Source of the DNA: Gemmatimonadaceae bacterium
GTDB taxonomy: Bacteria > Gemmatimonadota > Gemmatimonadetes > Gemmatimonadales > Gemmatimonadaceae
Direction of reading: 5' to 3'
DNA length: 64,000 nucleotides
Assembly: GCA_016720905.1 (NCBI GenBank)
Contig: JADKJT010000001.1
Location: forward strand, 310,001 to 374,000
Positions 1-9,200 of this stretch are shown here, piece after piece. The number at the start of each line of letters is the position of its first letter. Position 1 is the first letter of the stretch. The position numbers were made by a program, and so were the translations under genes. A model generated the notes under the pieces. It worked only from the letters and a program-made list of their open reading frames with translations. It was not told where the DNA came from and made no database searches.

Positions 1-2
1 CG

Positions 3-902
3 CCGCGCCAATGGCTCGAGGTGCCGTCGCAAGCCAACGCGGTCGCGTGGATCGCGCGGCGCCGCCTTCGACTGCGCGGGGTGGGCGTGCGGTCGCTCGA
101 ATCGGCCTTCGGCCGGGACAATCGGCTCTGGACGGGCGCCAATGGCGAGATCGCGGAGGTGGTGCGCGCCATTTCGGACCTGAAACAGTGGGACATGGCG
201 TTCATCGACCTGTTGTCGCCCGCGGAAACGGCAGCGGCCGTGGCAGCCGCCACGACCGCCGGCCTCGGCCATCAGGTGATGCCGAACCCGATCACGGCGC
301 TGATCGGGATTCGCGACCACGATGCGCTGCTCGCCTCCCGATCGAGCGCCACGAATCGAGAGCAGCGTCGAAGCGTCCGGCGAATCGCCGAGCGCGGCCT
401 CGAGTTCCGCGCGTCGATGGGGTGGCCGCACGTCGAGCAGTTGCTCGACGCGCGACGCCTGCCTGCGCATGAGGCGGACGACTACACGCGCGACGCGGAA
501 TTCCGTCGATTCTTCCGCGAATATCGTGACGCGATGAGCGCGGCGGGGAGGTTGCGCGAGGTCGCGCTCTTCGACCACGATCGTCCGGTGGCCTACGTTT
601 CCGGGGTCTGGAGCGGCCGGGTCTTTCACGCATTCCAGACGGCGCACGATCCCGAGTATCGCTCGCTCCGGCCCGGCATCATGGTGTTCGAGAAACTCCT
701 CGAGGGCGTGCTCGCCGAGGAATGCGAGATTCTCGAGTTCATGGGGAGCGGTCGGTTCTATCTCTCGGAGTTCACGCGCCAGTCGCTTCCCCTGCAGCGC
801 GTCGTGCTGTTCTCGCGCACGCTCAAGGCCCGACTGCTCGGTCGGTTCTTCGCGCGGCGCGCACGGCGCGCCGCAGACAGCGAGGCCGGACCTCCCACCT
901 GA
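3..902 (+). CDS. FemAB/CelD-like GNAT acyltransferase, 5' end cut by window
   Basis: The reading frame is open from the first bases of the window, so the true start lies outside; the GTG at 21 is an internal codon. The product aligns along its whole visible length with the protein at 24046-25014. Shared blocks include NREQRRS/NAKQRSK, DYTRDAEFRRFF/DYTRSPAFRRFF, RPGIMVFEK/RPGIMAYEK and LLFSR-type endings. From that alignment about 30 N-terminal residues are missing. The fold resembles the BioF2/CelD-like acetyltransferase branch of GNAT, which includes FemAB-like proteins found with exopolysaccharide and PEP-CTERM loci. The substrate is unknown; a role in acylating a polymer or surface protein is inference. 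It converges on the glycosyltransferase at 932-2116. Confidence 0.7.
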   Translation, partial: PRQWLEVPSQANAVAWIARRRLRLRGVGVRSLESAFGRDNRLWTGANGEIAEVVRAISDLKQWDMAFIDLLSPAETAAAVAAATTAGLGHQVMPNPITALIGIRDHDALLASRSSATNREQRRSVRRIAERGLEFRASMGWPHVEQLLDARRLPAHEADDYTRDAEFRRFFREYRDAMSAAGRLREVALFDHDRPVAYVSGVWSGRVFHAFQTAHDPEYRSLRPGIMVFEKLLEGVLAEECEILEFMGSGRFYLSEFTRQSLPLQRVVLFSRTLKARLLGRFFARRARRAADSEAGPPT

Positions 903-931
903 GCGTCAGTCCGCCTGCAGTCGCAAGTCGA

Positions 932-2116
932 TCACGCGTCGATCCAGCGCGGCAGCGCGGCGATCAGGTCGCGACCGATTCGCTGCCAGGAGAACTCCGC
1001 CTCGACAAGTTGCCGGCCGGCGTCCGCCAGCCGCGCACCGACGGCCTCGTCGGCGTCGAGCCTCGCCAACGCACGAACGAACTGGTCGGGCTCGTTGGCC
1101 AGCAGGTAATGCGTGTCTGGCGTCATGCCGAGGCCGTCGACCGACAGCCCCGTAGCCACCAATGGACGACGCATGGCCAGTGCATCGAGCACCTTCAGTC
1201 GCGTCCCGCCGCCGATGCGAATCGGGCAGATGTATGCTGATGCACGCTCGATGTAGGGGCGGACGTCCGGAACGAATCCCGTCACGGTGACACGTCGATC
1301 TCGCTCCGCGAGCGCCACCGCCTCTGGTGGCGGCGACTTGCCGATGATGGTCAGTGTCCGTCGCGGTTCCGCAGCGACGAGCCGCGGCCAGATCTCGGTC
1401 GCCAGCCATTGAATGGCCTCGCGATTGGGGAACCAGTTCATGCCGCCCGCGTAGACGAGCGAGTGCGGCGTGATGGACGCGGCGGGTCGGCTCTGGAAAA
1501 AGTCGACATCGACCCCATTCGGCACGACGCACGTGGTGGCCCTGGGCGCCACCTCGGCCAGTCGCGCGGCATCCTCGGACGAGACGACCAGGTTGACGCG
1601 TGCGCGCTGTGCGAACTGCTGTTCCATCGCCCTGGTGATCGCTGCCTGCCGCGCGAAGAATGCGCGCCGCACGCCGGATTCGCCCTCGGCGCGCTGCGCC
1701 AGCAATGCCGACTCGACATTGTGGTGATTCAGGACCAGCGTCGCGCCCTTCGCATGACGCAGGTACGGGGCAAGAAAGACCGTGTCAAGCAGCACGACCG
1801 ACTCCGGCGTCACCGCGCGCGCCAACGCCGCGTGGAGCGCGCGGTTGGCGAAGAGGTGGTTCCAGTAACCGGCGCCGGTGGCGGTGCTCGCCGCCAAAGC
1901 GGCGACCTTCCGGAGAGTGCCGGGGAACGGCACCACGGTGGCCCGACGCACACCCATGTCGAGAAGGTCACGTTCGCCGCCATCGCCATTCGAGAGCGCA
2001 AACAGCTCGACCTCGAATGCACTCGACAGTTGGCGCACCAGATGATGCGTACGTTGGAGGGCGCCGTGTCCAGTGGACGGATACGGCAGGAAGTGAGAGA
2101 CCCAGAGCAGCTTCAT
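932..2116 (-). CDS. GT4 glycosyltransferase, last gene of the EPS operon
   Basis: A 394-residue two-domain GT-B glycosyltransferase. The N-terminus has the SHFLPYP and GALQRTHHLVRQL pattern seen in sugar transferases associated with PEP-CTERM/exosortase systems (stp1-like). The C-terminal half carries VPNGVD, VYAGGMNWFPN, TVTGFVPDVRPY and the donor-binding region IGGGTRLKVLDALAM, with the Glu-rich loop of GT4 partly replaced. It starts at ATG 2116, 47 bases after the acetyltransferase gene, and should be co-transcribed with it. It would add one sugar to the lipid-linked repeat unit in the cytoplasm. Donor and acceptor cannot be read from sequence. Confidence 0.85.
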   Translation of the reverse strand: MKLLWVSHFLPYPSTGHGALQRTHHLVRQLSSAFEVELFALSNGDGGERDLLDMGVRRATVVPFPGTLRKVAALAASTATGAGYWNHLFANRALHAALARAVTPESVVLLDTVFLAPYLRHAKGATLVLNHHNVESALLAQRAEGESGVRRAFFARQAAITRAMEQQFAQRARVNLVVSSEDAARLAEVAPRATTCVVPNGVDVDFFQSRPAASITPHSLVYAGGMNWFPNREAIQWLATEIWPRLVAAEPRRTLTIIGKSPPPEAVALAERDRRVTVTGFVPDVRPYIERASAYICPIRIGGGTRLKVLDALAMRRPLVATGLSVDGLGMTPDTHYLLANEPDQFVRALARLDADEAVGARLADAGRQLVEAEFSWQRIGRDLIAALPRWIDA

Positions 2117-2163
2117 CGGTCCGTCGCTGTTCCCGGTGTGTTCGTGCCGCTCGGACGCATCGG

Positions 2164-2760
2164 CTAGTCGCGGTGTTCGCGCACGGACACCACAACGGCC
2201 GGATTGCCGGCCACGATCGCGCGCTCCGGCACCGGGCTGACCACGACCGCGCCGGCGCCGACCACCGCATGCGGCGCGACATCGGCCATGACGATCGAGC
2301 CGTTGCCGAGCCAGCTGTCGTACCCGATGGTCACGCGGGTCAATTCGCCGCCCTGCAGGCGAATCGGGATGTCGAGACGCTTGAAGAAATGCTGACGCTT
2401 TCCGCTCGTGATCATGACACCCGATCCCAGCAGCACGTCATCCTGCAATTCGACATGGCCAAGATTGCAGTGCGATCCGACGTACACGCCGCGACCGATG
2501 ATGGCGTCGGCCGTCGCGAACGTTGTCCCGAACGATATGCAGCAATCGGACGAATAGCGTGTCAGCGTGCGCTGGTAGAATGCGCGCCGCAGGAAGTTCC
2601 CGACCAGGCCCGGCACCAGCGACATCAGCTGGCTGTGTCCCTGGAACGACTGCTCCCGCGCCGCGGGGCGCAACGCGTACCACAGCCGAAGGTGCAGGTA
2701 GACCGGCATCACGATCGCGAGGGCCATCAACTGCCCGAGCTGCTTCACGAGGCCTTGCAC
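2164..2760 (-). CDS. Left-handed beta-helix (hexapeptide) O-acetyltransferase
   Basis: A 198-residue protein with a hydrophobic N-terminal stretch (residues about 8-30) followed by hexapeptide-repeat coils. Examples are IIGRGVYVGSHCNLGHV, LLGSGVMITSG and the C-terminal WLGNGSIVMADV / VVGAGAVVVSPVPERAIVAGNPA. These are typical of WcaF, CysE and maltose-acetyltransferase-like enzymes that use acetyl-CoA. The GTG start overlaps the stop of the upstream glycosyltransferase by one base (TAGTG on the minus strand), so the two are translationally coupled. Its likely job is to acetylate a sugar of the exopolysaccharide repeat unit. The acceptor is unknown. Confidence 0.85.
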   Translation of the reverse strand: MQGLVKQLGQLMALAIVMPVYLHLRLWYALRPAAREQSFQGHSQLMSLVPGLVGNFLRRAFYQRTLTRYSSDCCISFGTTFATADAIIGRGVYVGSHCNLGHVELQDDVLLGSGVMITSGKRQHFFKRLDIPIRLQGGELTRVTIGYDSWLGNGSIVMADVAPHAVVGAGAVVVSPVPERAIVAGNPAVVVSVREHRD

Positions 2761-3872
2761 TACGCCCTCGCCGACTGCCGCAGCAGCTGCTCGTACAACG
2801 ATTCATACGCGGTCACCATCGCCTCCAGGCTGTAGTCCCGTTCAACCCGCTCGAGTGCCCGTTGCGCGAACCGCTGCATGGTCGCGGGGTCCGCAAGCGC
2901 CCGCGAGAGCGCCAGTTCCACCGCCACGGGATCCGGTGAGGTCGCCAGCAATCCGCAGGCACCGTTGTCGAGCAACGCTGGTGTTCCCCCCACAGCCGTC
3001 GCAACCACGGGAACACCGGAAGCCATCGCCTCCAGCACACTCAGGGAAGTGCCTTCGGCGAACGACGGCAGCACAAACAGGTCGAGTGCGCGATAGATCC
3101 GCTCGGTGTCCGGAATCGAACCCAGGAAACGCACCCGGTCCCCGAGACCAAGTGCCGCCGCCTGGGCGTTCAGCGCGTGCTCGAGCGGACCGTCACCCGC
3201 GACCACCAGTACGGCGTCGGGGCGCTGCCACGCGATCCGGGAGAACGCGGTCAACAGCGCGGCGTGGTTCTTGATGTGCACGAGGCGCGCGACGGTTCCG
3301 ATGACGAACCGATCGTCGAGACCGAGCGTGCGTCGCGCGCACGCGCGCTCGGCGGGGGATGGACGAAACCGACTGGTATCGACGCCATTGATCAGCGTGG
3401 AGATCGTACGACTCTCCAGTCCGACCCGCTTGATGAGATCCAGCGCCAGCGCGCTGGAGACCGCCACCACCGCGTCGGAGTGTCGCGCTTCCCACCGTTT
3501 CAACGGAACATCGTACCACGGGTCTCGATCGAGCTTGCCATGCACGGTGTGGACGATCACTGGCACGCCGGCCTTGCGGGCCGCACGGCACGCGCGACCC
3601 CACGCGCCGCTATGGGTGTGGACGACATCGGGCCGCAATGCGCGGAAGTGCTGCTCGAGCGCCGGCGCCGAGAAGCTCGCGCGGAACCCCGGTGCACGCA
3701 CGAGACTCAGGCGCACAGAGGTCCCGTGAAGCCGATCAGCCAGCTCGCCCAGCTCGTTCAGGCAGGTGACGCCAACGTCGTGACCATGCCGCGCAAGCGC
3801 CAGCGACAGCGTGATCACCATCTGCTCCATCCCGCCGACTTCCAGGGTCGGCAGCGCAATCTCGATCTTCAT
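2760..3872 (-). CDS. GT4 glycosyltransferase
   Basis: A 370-residue GT-B fold enzyme. The N-terminal domain opens with a glycine-rich acceptor loop (PTLEVGGMEQMVITLSLALA). The C-terminal domain has TLINGVD, GTVARLVHIKNH, VVAGDGPL, RVRFLGSIPDTERIY, and the GT4 signature FAEGTSLSVLEAMASGVPVV with the conserved Glu pair. The start is ATG 3872, ten bases after the preceding glycosyltransferase stop. It is one of three GT4 enzymes in the minus-strand operon and presumably extends the undecaprenyl-linked glycan. Confidence 0.9.
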   Translation of the reverse strand: MKIEIALPTLEVGGMEQMVITLSLALARHGHDVGVTCLNELGELADRLHGTSVRLSLVRAPGFRASFSAPALEQHFRALRPDVVHTHSGAWGRACRAARKAGVPVIVHTVHGKLDRDPWYDVPLKRWEARHSDAVVAVSSALALDLIKRVGLESRTISTLINGVDTSRFRPSPAERACARRTLGLDDRFVIGTVARLVHIKNHAALLTAFSRIAWQRPDAVLVVAGDGPLEHALNAQAAALGLGDRVRFLGSIPDTERIYRALDLFVLPSFAEGTSLSVLEAMASGVPVVATAVGGTPALLDNGACGLLATSPDPVAVELALSRALADPATMQRFAQRALERVERDYSLEAMVTAYESLYEQLLRQSARA

Positions 3873-3881
3873 GGTCTGCCG

Positions 3882-5051
3882 TCAGTTCGCGGACGACACG
3901 ACGGGACCGAACTCGCCGCGGTGTTCGCGGCCCATCACCGAGCGATACAGCGACCGCAAATGGGTCGCCCGTGACTCGACGGAGAACCGCTCGGCGAGGG
4001 CGCGTCGATCGGCCGCGCCCCCTGCCGCAAAGCCCGGCGCCAGCGCGCGCACGATCGAGCTTGCCAGCTGCCGCGGATCGTCCGGTGCGCACAGCACGCC
4101 GGCTGCCGATCCCGTCAGTACCTCAGGAATCGCCCCGACCGCCGTCGCCACCACGGGCACATCGCGACGAATCGATTCAAGCAGGACATTCGGCAGCCCC
4201 TCGCTGCGAGACGGAATCACGATCAGGTCGCTCCGGGCATAAACGGACTCAACATCCGACAGGTGGCCGCAGAACGTCACGACGTCGGCCAGCCCGAGCT
4301 GCACGCTCATCGCCTCGAGCATTCCCCGCTCGGGACCATCACCGACAACGTCCAGCACGAACGGTTGACGCTCCTGCCGAAGCACATGGCACGCCTGGAG
4401 CAGCACATCGACGCCCTTCTCGGAACTCAGGCGTCCGATCACAGAAAATCGCGGCACGGAACCGGCCGTGGCGTGGCGATCCCGTCGTGGCGCCGAGTCC
4501 GCCGCGTCGATCGCCGCGTTGTAGATGACCCCGACCCGGCCGCGCCCGATCCCGAAGGCGTCCTGGTGAGCCTTCGACATGACGACGACGCGATCAGCGA
4601 AGCGCAGAACGACCTGATCGATGGCATGGTAGGCCCGCACCTTCCAGTTCTCGGTGGTGGATCCGTGGAAGAAGGCGATCCACGGGCTGCGGCCACCAAG
4701 CGCCTTCAGTCCGAGCGCCACGACGCCGGGCTTGTAGCCGTGTGTCTGGATGACGGTGGGACGCCAGGCGCTCAACAACGCCTTCGCCCTAGTGATCACG
4801 CCGACGTCGAACCGGCCGCGTTCCTCGATCACCGTGAAGTCGACGCCGTTGTCGCGAAGGAACGCCTCATACGGCGACTCACCGCGACCGTGACGTCGGA
4901 ACACGACGACGAGCACCACGACGCCAGACACCGCCAATTGCGCGGCGACAGCCACGAGTTGGCGTCCCGGACCGGACACCTGCACCGTGTCGATGAGCGC
5001 CACGACCCGGATAGGTCCAAGGGACGCCGCGAGGTCGCTTTGCGATTCCAC
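3882..5051 (-). CDS. GT4 glycosyltransferase
   Basis: A 389-residue GT4 enzyme. The N-terminal Rossmann half begins almost at once (IRVVALIDTVQVSGPGRQL), which supports the GTG start at 5051. The C-terminal half shows GVIYNAAID, VIGRLSSEKGVDVLLQA, VVGDGPERG, VTFCGHLSDVESVY and SRSEGLPNVLLESIRRDVPVV. As sequenced, the upstream sugar-transferase frame overlaps this gene by 173 bases. That overlap disappears if a one-base deletion at 5069-5072 is restored, leaving a gap of a few bases. The donor sugar is not predictable. Confidence 0.88.
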   Translation of the reverse strand: MESQSDLAASLGPIRVVALIDTVQVSGPGRQLVAVAAQLAVSGVVVLVVVFRRHGRGESPYEAFLRDNGVDFTVIEERGRFDVGVITRAKALLSAWRPTVIQTHGYKPGVVALGLKALGGRSPWIAFFHGSTTENWKVRAYHAIDQVVLRFADRVVVMSKAHQDAFGIGRGRVGVIYNAAIDAADSAPRRDRHATAGSVPRFSVIGRLSSEKGVDVLLQACHVLRQERQPFVLDVVGDGPERGMLEAMSVQLGLADVVTFCGHLSDVESVYARSDLIVIPSRSEGLPNVLLESIRRDVPVVATAVGAIPEVLTGSAAGVLCAPDDPRQLASSIVRALAPGFAAGGAADRRALAERFSVESRATHLRSLYRSVMGREHRGEFGPVVSSAN

Positions 5052-5871
5052 GAGCGTCAGCTAGTGCGCCCCTGCGGAAAATCATGACCGGCACCGTCGA
5101 GAGCATGATGCGCACGTCGAACCAGAAGCTCTGATGGCGCAGGTAGTCAATGTCGAATGCCACCTTGGAGCGCACGTCATCCAGGCACGAGTCGTACTCC
5201 TGACGAATTTGCGCGAGTCCGGTGATCCCCGGCTTGACACGCTGACGGACCTGGTACTCGTCGATCTGTTCCCGTAACCGTACGAAGATGCTTGGTCGCT
5301 CTGGACGCGGACCAACCATGTTCATGTCGCCACGGATAACATTGAGTAGCTGCGGCAGTTCATCGATTCGTGTCTTCCGGATGAAATTGCCAAATGGCGT
5401 CACCCGATCGTCGTTCGGCTTTGCCCAAACAGCGATGCCATTGGCCTCGGCATCGGCACGCATCGAACGGAACTTGTAGATCGTGAACGGAGTGCCGCCA
5501 AGGTTTTCCCGTCGGCGCTCCTGCAAGGCATGCGTCCGATTCCAGCGTCGATCGAGTCCGATCCTCGTCTGTGTGTATAGTACGGGCCCCCTCGATGTCA
5601 GGCGAATGATACAGGCGGCAACCAGCATCACCGGTGCCACCAACACGAGTATTGTGAGCGCAACGGCGCAGTTGAAGGCTCGCGTCAGTCGTTCACTTCG
5701 TTCGCGCGGCTCAAATTGGTCGAAAAGGGCCCGGCCTGACCCGACCGGCATGGGGTCAACGCCGATCGGATGCTGACCATCGAGGGCGCGTGTAAACGAG
5801 CGCATTTGTCGCGGTGTCACCCGTCTTGAGGACATGGTCGGCCTGAGTGCTTCCTGGGAATGCGGATCCAT
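4879..5871 (-). CDS. Undecaprenyl-phosphate sugar-1-P transferase (WcaJ/WbaP family), C-terminus probably frameshifted
   Basis: This is the initiating enzyme that would load the first sugar phosphate onto undecaprenyl phosphate. One hydrophobic segment (VALTILVLVAPVMLVAACII) precedes the bacterial sugar transferase domain, with FTIYKFRSMRADAE, FIRKTRIDELPQLLNVIRGD, VGPRPERP and RVKPGITGLAQIRQEYD. It resembles the short, single-helix catalytic half of WcaJ. After FRRGA near position 5070 the frame runs into an Arg/Gly-rich, low-complexity tail that overlaps the next gene. Adding one G to the GGGG run (5069-5072) gives a stop at 5059 and a natural ending. The ATG at 5871 is preferred; an upstream in-frame start at 5913 would overlap the export gene. 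Confidence 0.85.
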   Translation of the reverse strand: MDPHSQEALRPTMSSRRVTPRQMRSFTRALDGQHPIGVDPMPVGSGRALFDQFEPRERSERLTRAFNCAVALTILVLVAPVMLVAACIIRLTSRGPVLYTQTRIGLDRRWNRTHALQERRRENLGGTPFTIYKFRSMRADAEANGIAVWAKPNDDRVTPFGNFIRKTRIDELPQLLNVIRGDMNMVGPRPERPSIFVRLREQIDEYQVRQRVKPGITGLAQIRQEYDSCLDDVRSKVAFDIDYLRHQSFWFDVRIMLSTVPVMIFRRGALADARGIAKRPRGVPWTYPGRGAHRHGAGVRSGTPTRGCRRAIGGVWRRGARRRVPTSRSR

Positions 5872-5888
5872 GTGTCGATGATGCCCCG

Positions 5889-6758
5889 CTATCCTTGGCG
5901 ACTGTAATACCACTGCAGGAACTGGAATACCGAGAAGAACAGCACCGAAGCAATGGAGAAAAGCTGCATGATGATGGTCCAGTTGAATTTCTTCTTCACC
6001 GGAACGTACACCTCGTCACCTGATCGCACATCGACTTGCTCAAGCGTTCGTCCTTCCTTGACGGCGCGCTTGGAATCCTTGACGGAGACGACGACGGCCG
6101 TGCCGCGCTTCACCTCGAACTCACCGAGCTTTGCGAGCACGCCCGGCCCTCCCGCCATCATCACCAGCTCGCTGATCGGTCGGTCGGGCGCCGCGTAGTA
6201 GTAGCCCGGCGTTTGCACGGCGCCGAGGATTGCCACGCGGGTCAGCACACTGGTACGCACCGTGACGTTCCGGACATAGCGTGCGACGTGCGCCTGCAGT
6301 CGATCCGTCAGTTCCGACCGCAGCACGCCGCGCACGGAGAAATCGGGCAGGTTCAGGATACTCACCACCAGGCCATTTCGCACCGACGCCGTGTCCGATC
6401 GCACAGAATCCTGAGCGATCGTGAAGACGAAGCGGTCACCGACTTGGAAGTCACCGTCAGTGAGCCGCCCCTGCAGGGTGATCATCTCCCCTTCAAGCGG
6501 GCCGCGCGCATCCTTTCGCATCGAGGGACTGGCCAGCAACGTCTGCACGGTTTGCACGCGGGTAGCCACCTCTGCACGCGTGGCCCGTTGCCCGGGTACG
6601 ACATCGGCAGACTGCGCGGCGATCCCTCCGGGCAGCCCGAGCGACGCCGACAGGGCGATGCCACACGTGGTTACGCCCCTCACGATCCGTCTCCATGGCA
6701 CCCAACCCATGCGCCGGATCAAGATGCCTGCACCGGCGATCAAGCAATTGTGGTTCAT
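5889..6758 (-). CDS. Wza-type polysaccharide export protein (SLBB) with C-terminal membrane helix
   Basis: The product has a signal-peptide-like N-terminus ending near GGIAAQS. A poly_export domain follows, with LQVGDRFVFTI-like and DSVRNGLVVSILNLPDFSVRGVLRSEL sequence. Next is an SLBB-type beta-grasp block (RVAILGAVQTPGYYYAAPD), then a DEVYVPVKKKF segment leading into a hydrophobic helix (LFSIASVLFFSVFQFL) near the C-terminus. In Wza-like proteins the C-terminal helix forms the outer-membrane pore; here the helix is hydrophobic and followed by WYYSRQG. ATG 6758 lies just past the tyrosine-kinase stop; GTG 6776 and ATG 6710 are alternatives. It should form the export channel with the Wzc-like protein. 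Confidence 0.85.
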   Translation of the reverse strand: MNHNCLIAGAGILIRRMGWVPWRRIVRGVTTCGIALSASLGLPGGIAAQSADVVPGQRATRAEVATRVQTVQTLLASPSMRKDARGPLEGEMITLQGRLTDGDFQVGDRFVFTIAQDSVRSDTASVRNGLVVSILNLPDFSVRGVLRSELTDRLQAHVARYVRNVTVRTSVLTRVAILGAVQTPGYYYAAPDRPISELVMMAGGPGVLAKLGEFEVKRGTAVVVSVKDSKRAVKEGRTLEQVDVRSGDEVYVPVKKKFNWTIIMQLFSIASVLFFSVFQFLQWYYSRQG

Positions 6759-6765
6759 CGGTTTC

Positions 6766-7869
6766 TCAGTCCCCACCGGTACGGACGGTCACTTGCTTGC
6801 CGCTACTGGTCGGCAGTCGCTCGGTCGACACTTCGTCGTGCGCCGCATAATCCTGATAGTACGAGTAGTACTGGTAGACTCCGGTCAGCTTGATGCCATT
6901 GAGCACCGCGCCCATGACGCGCACGGGCAGCGTATCGACGACCGCCATCTTCGCGGCCGCCATCTTACGATCGGTCACGCCGGCCCGCAGCACCAACGCC
7001 ATGTTACCCGTTGCGGTGGCCAGGGCGTACGCATCGAAGCCCGCACCGAGGGGCGGCGAGTCCACGATGACAACGTCGTATTCGGCCGCCATCTGGCCGA
7101 AGAGTTGATTCAAGCGCGGCGTCGCCAGCAGTTCCGGCGCCCGACGACGACGCGCTCCACCGGGCATGATCGTCAGGTTGGGGTGCGACGCGGCAGGGTG
7201 GAGCACTTCGGCGATGAGCGCCGTTCCATCGAGATACTCGACGAGTCCCGGGCGGTGCGGTGTGGCAAAGGTCTTCGAGAGCTCGCCGCGGCGGATGTCG
7301 CCATCGATCAGCAAGGTGCGGGCACCCGATTCGGCGAAGGACAGCGCGAGATTCGCCGAGATCAGCGATTTGCCGTCATTCGGTCCCGGACTCGTGATCG
7401 TCATGGTCAGCGGACGGCCGGGATCGGCCGCGTAGCGCACATTCATGCGAATCGTCCGAAACGCCTCGACGACGTGTGCTGCCGAATCCGCCGCTCCGCG
7501 CTTCGACTTGAGATTCGCCACCGGCACCACACCGAGAATGAACAGTCCCAGGTCTTCGGTCGCCTGTTCCGGATAGCGAAAGCGCTTGTCCAACTGATCG
7601 AGCAGGATGGCGAGCACGATCGCGAGGGCGAGCGCGGCGCCCACCGCACCCAGGATGATGACGGGCGCAGTATTGCGCGTGGGCGCGAGCGGAGCCACGG
7701 CAGAGTCGAGCACGCTGACGTCGGGAATCGTCGCCGCCTCGGCCAGCTTCGCCTTTGCCGCCTCGAGATCGAGGTTCTTGTACATGTCGGCCGCGACCTC
7801 GACCTGGCGCTTGAGGCGCTGTTCCTCGATGGTGCGAGCCGGGATGGCCCTGAGGTCGCGTCCACTCAC
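6766..7869 (-). CDS. Wzc-like tyrosine autokinase, C-terminal half of a frameshifted gene
   Basis: This half carries the end of the periplasmic coiled coil, a second membrane helix (VIILGAVGAALALAIVLAIL) and the cytoplasmic BY-kinase domain. Walker A reads TSPGPNDGKSLISANLA, Walker A' LLIDGDIRRGE and Walker B YDVVIVDSPPLG. The tail has a tyrosine cluster (VYQYYSYYQDY, six Tyr), the usual autophosphorylation target in Wzc and CpsD. The apparent start at 7869 is not real, because coding-like sequence (QEFLAQLRIREQLLRDNID) continues upstream in the same frame. It belongs with 7866-9200 as one protein of about 810 residues controlling polymer length and export with the Wza-like protein. Confidence 0.88.
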   Translation of the reverse strand: MSGRDLRAIPARTIEEQRLKRQVEVAADMYKNLDLEAAKAKLAEAATIPDVSVLDSAVAPLAPTRNTAPVIILGAVGAALALAIVLAILLDQLDKRFRYPEQATEDLGLFILGVVPVANLKSKRGAADSAAHVVEAFRTIRMNVRYAADPGRPLTMTITSPGPNDGKSLISANLALSFAESGARTLLIDGDIRRGELSKTFATPHRPGLVEYLDGTALIAEVLHPAASHPNLTIMPGGARRRRAPELLATPRLNQLFGQMAAEYDVVIVDSPPLGAGFDAYALATATGNMALVLRAGVTDRKMAAAKMAVVDTLPVRVMGAVLNGIKLTGVYQYYSYYQDYAAHDEVSTERLPTSSGKQVTVRTGGD

Positions 7870-9200
7870 GTCGATGTTGTCTCGAAGCAGCTGCTCGCGA
7901 ATGCGCAGCTGCGCGAGGAACTCCTGGCCGCGCCGGGGACGGTCACCGTACGCAGATTGTCGAGCGCTTCCTGCTCCTTCACGATCCGCGGATTCTCGTC
8001 CGTCAGGCTTTCGCGCAAACGACGCAGGTTCGCATCCCGGTCCGCCTGCTCCTTGAGCGCGGTGCGGAGGTTGTCGGCCGCCGGGTCGTTGGCAACCAGG
8101 GGAATCGAGAGCAGGGCCTCCCGGGTGATGCCGCCGGTCGTCTTGCCCAGCGCCAGCACCCGCTCGATGGATTCCCGGTCGTGCTTGTAGTTCTCCGAAA
8201 GGATCTTGTCGCGGAAATACGCATCGAAGACCGGATTGGTAGTCAGTTCGATGCCGGCCGACGCCGACTGGCGCTCACTCGGCTCGGTCGCCGTCTGGAC
8301 GCGGAAGCGCTCCAACGCCCCTTCGGCCGACGACAGGTTGTCGGCGGCGTACTGCCGCTGTCCCTCGAGAATCGTGGCGTACGAGGTGACGTTCTTTTTC
8401 TTGAGCGCCGTCGCGACCATGACGAACCGCTCGACCCACGCGTTGAGTGTGGTGGCAGTACGGTTGGAGTTGTTGCCGGTCAACTTGAGCAGCATGAATG
8501 AGCTGCCTTCATTCAGCGTCATCCCGAGCTTCCGGATCAGCGCTTGCGACGCCTCACGCGGAGTCTGGATGCGGAACTCGACCTGCTTGCGTCCGGCAAG
8601 TTCCTGCGCTCCTGGCTGCCAGAGAAAGCCCACCCGTCGTCCGATCGAATCGGCAATGCTGCCGGTCTCGACTTCGACACCCGGCTTGAACGAGAGCGAG
8701 TAGCGGTCACCAGTAATGGAAAGCACGTAGTCGCCCGGCTTGAGCTGCTGCGCCACGCGGAAGGTGCTGAACAGCGTGCTGTCAGCATCACGCGCGGGCG
8801 CAACGAACAGCGCCAGCTGATTCACCACCGGATCGGCAATGGCGAACGATCGGAGCAAGTCCTGCCAGCCAGACGACTGAAGTAGCTCACTCGCCCGGAT
8901 CGGCCCGCCGCGACCGCCCTGATTGGTCCCGGTTCCCATCTCCAGCATGATGGTGGCCCGGACTTCATACTCAGGTTCGACGAATTTCGTCGCGGCGTAT
9001 CCCGCGCCGCCACCCAGAATGGCGAAGAGTACGATCAGCCACTTGAACCGATAAAGTGCCGACAGATACCTCCCGATTTTCGGTCCGCTGGGCGCTGGCG
9101 CTGTCTCCTGGCCACCGCCCCAGTCCTGGGTCGGCAGAGCGTCCTGGTAGACATCGACCGCGGCATCACGAGGGGACGGTTGGATTTGGTTTCCTGACAT
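7866..9200 (-). CDS. Wzz/Wzc chain-length determinant, N-terminal half of a frameshifted gene
   Basis: This is the first gene of the minus-strand EPS operon. It has a cytoplasmic N-terminus, a membrane helix (WLIVLFAILGGGAGYAA, about residues 55-72), a Wzz domain and a long periplasmic coiled coil (residues about 230-420). The end of the reading frame (Ser/Arg-rich after TVTVPGAA) is out of frame with the real continuation. Restoring one base in the C run at 7935-7938 joins it to the kinase half. ATG 9200 is the first plausible start and faces a 420-base region shared with the divergent sigma-54 regulator. Confidence 0.88.
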   Translation of the reverse strand: MSGNQIQPSPRDAAVDVYQDALPTQDWGGGQETAPAPSGPKIGRYLSALYRFKWLIVLFAILGGGAGYAATKFVEPEYEVRATIMLEMGTGTNQGGRGGPIRASELLQSSGWQDLLRSFAIADPVVNQLALFVAPARDADSTLFSTFRVAQQLKPGDYVLSITGDRYSLSFKPGVEVETGSIADSIGRRVGFLWQPGAQELAGRKQVEFRIQTPREASQALIRKLGMTLNEGSSFMLLKLTGNNSNRTATTLNAWVERFVMVATALKKKNVTSYATILEGQRQYAADNLSSAEGALERFRVQTATEPSERQSASAGIELTTNPVFDAYFRDKILSENYKHDRESIERVLALGKTTGGITREALLSIPLVANDPAADNLRTALKEQADRDANLRRLRESLTDENPRIVKEQEALDNLRTVTVPGAARSSSRSCAFASSCFETTST

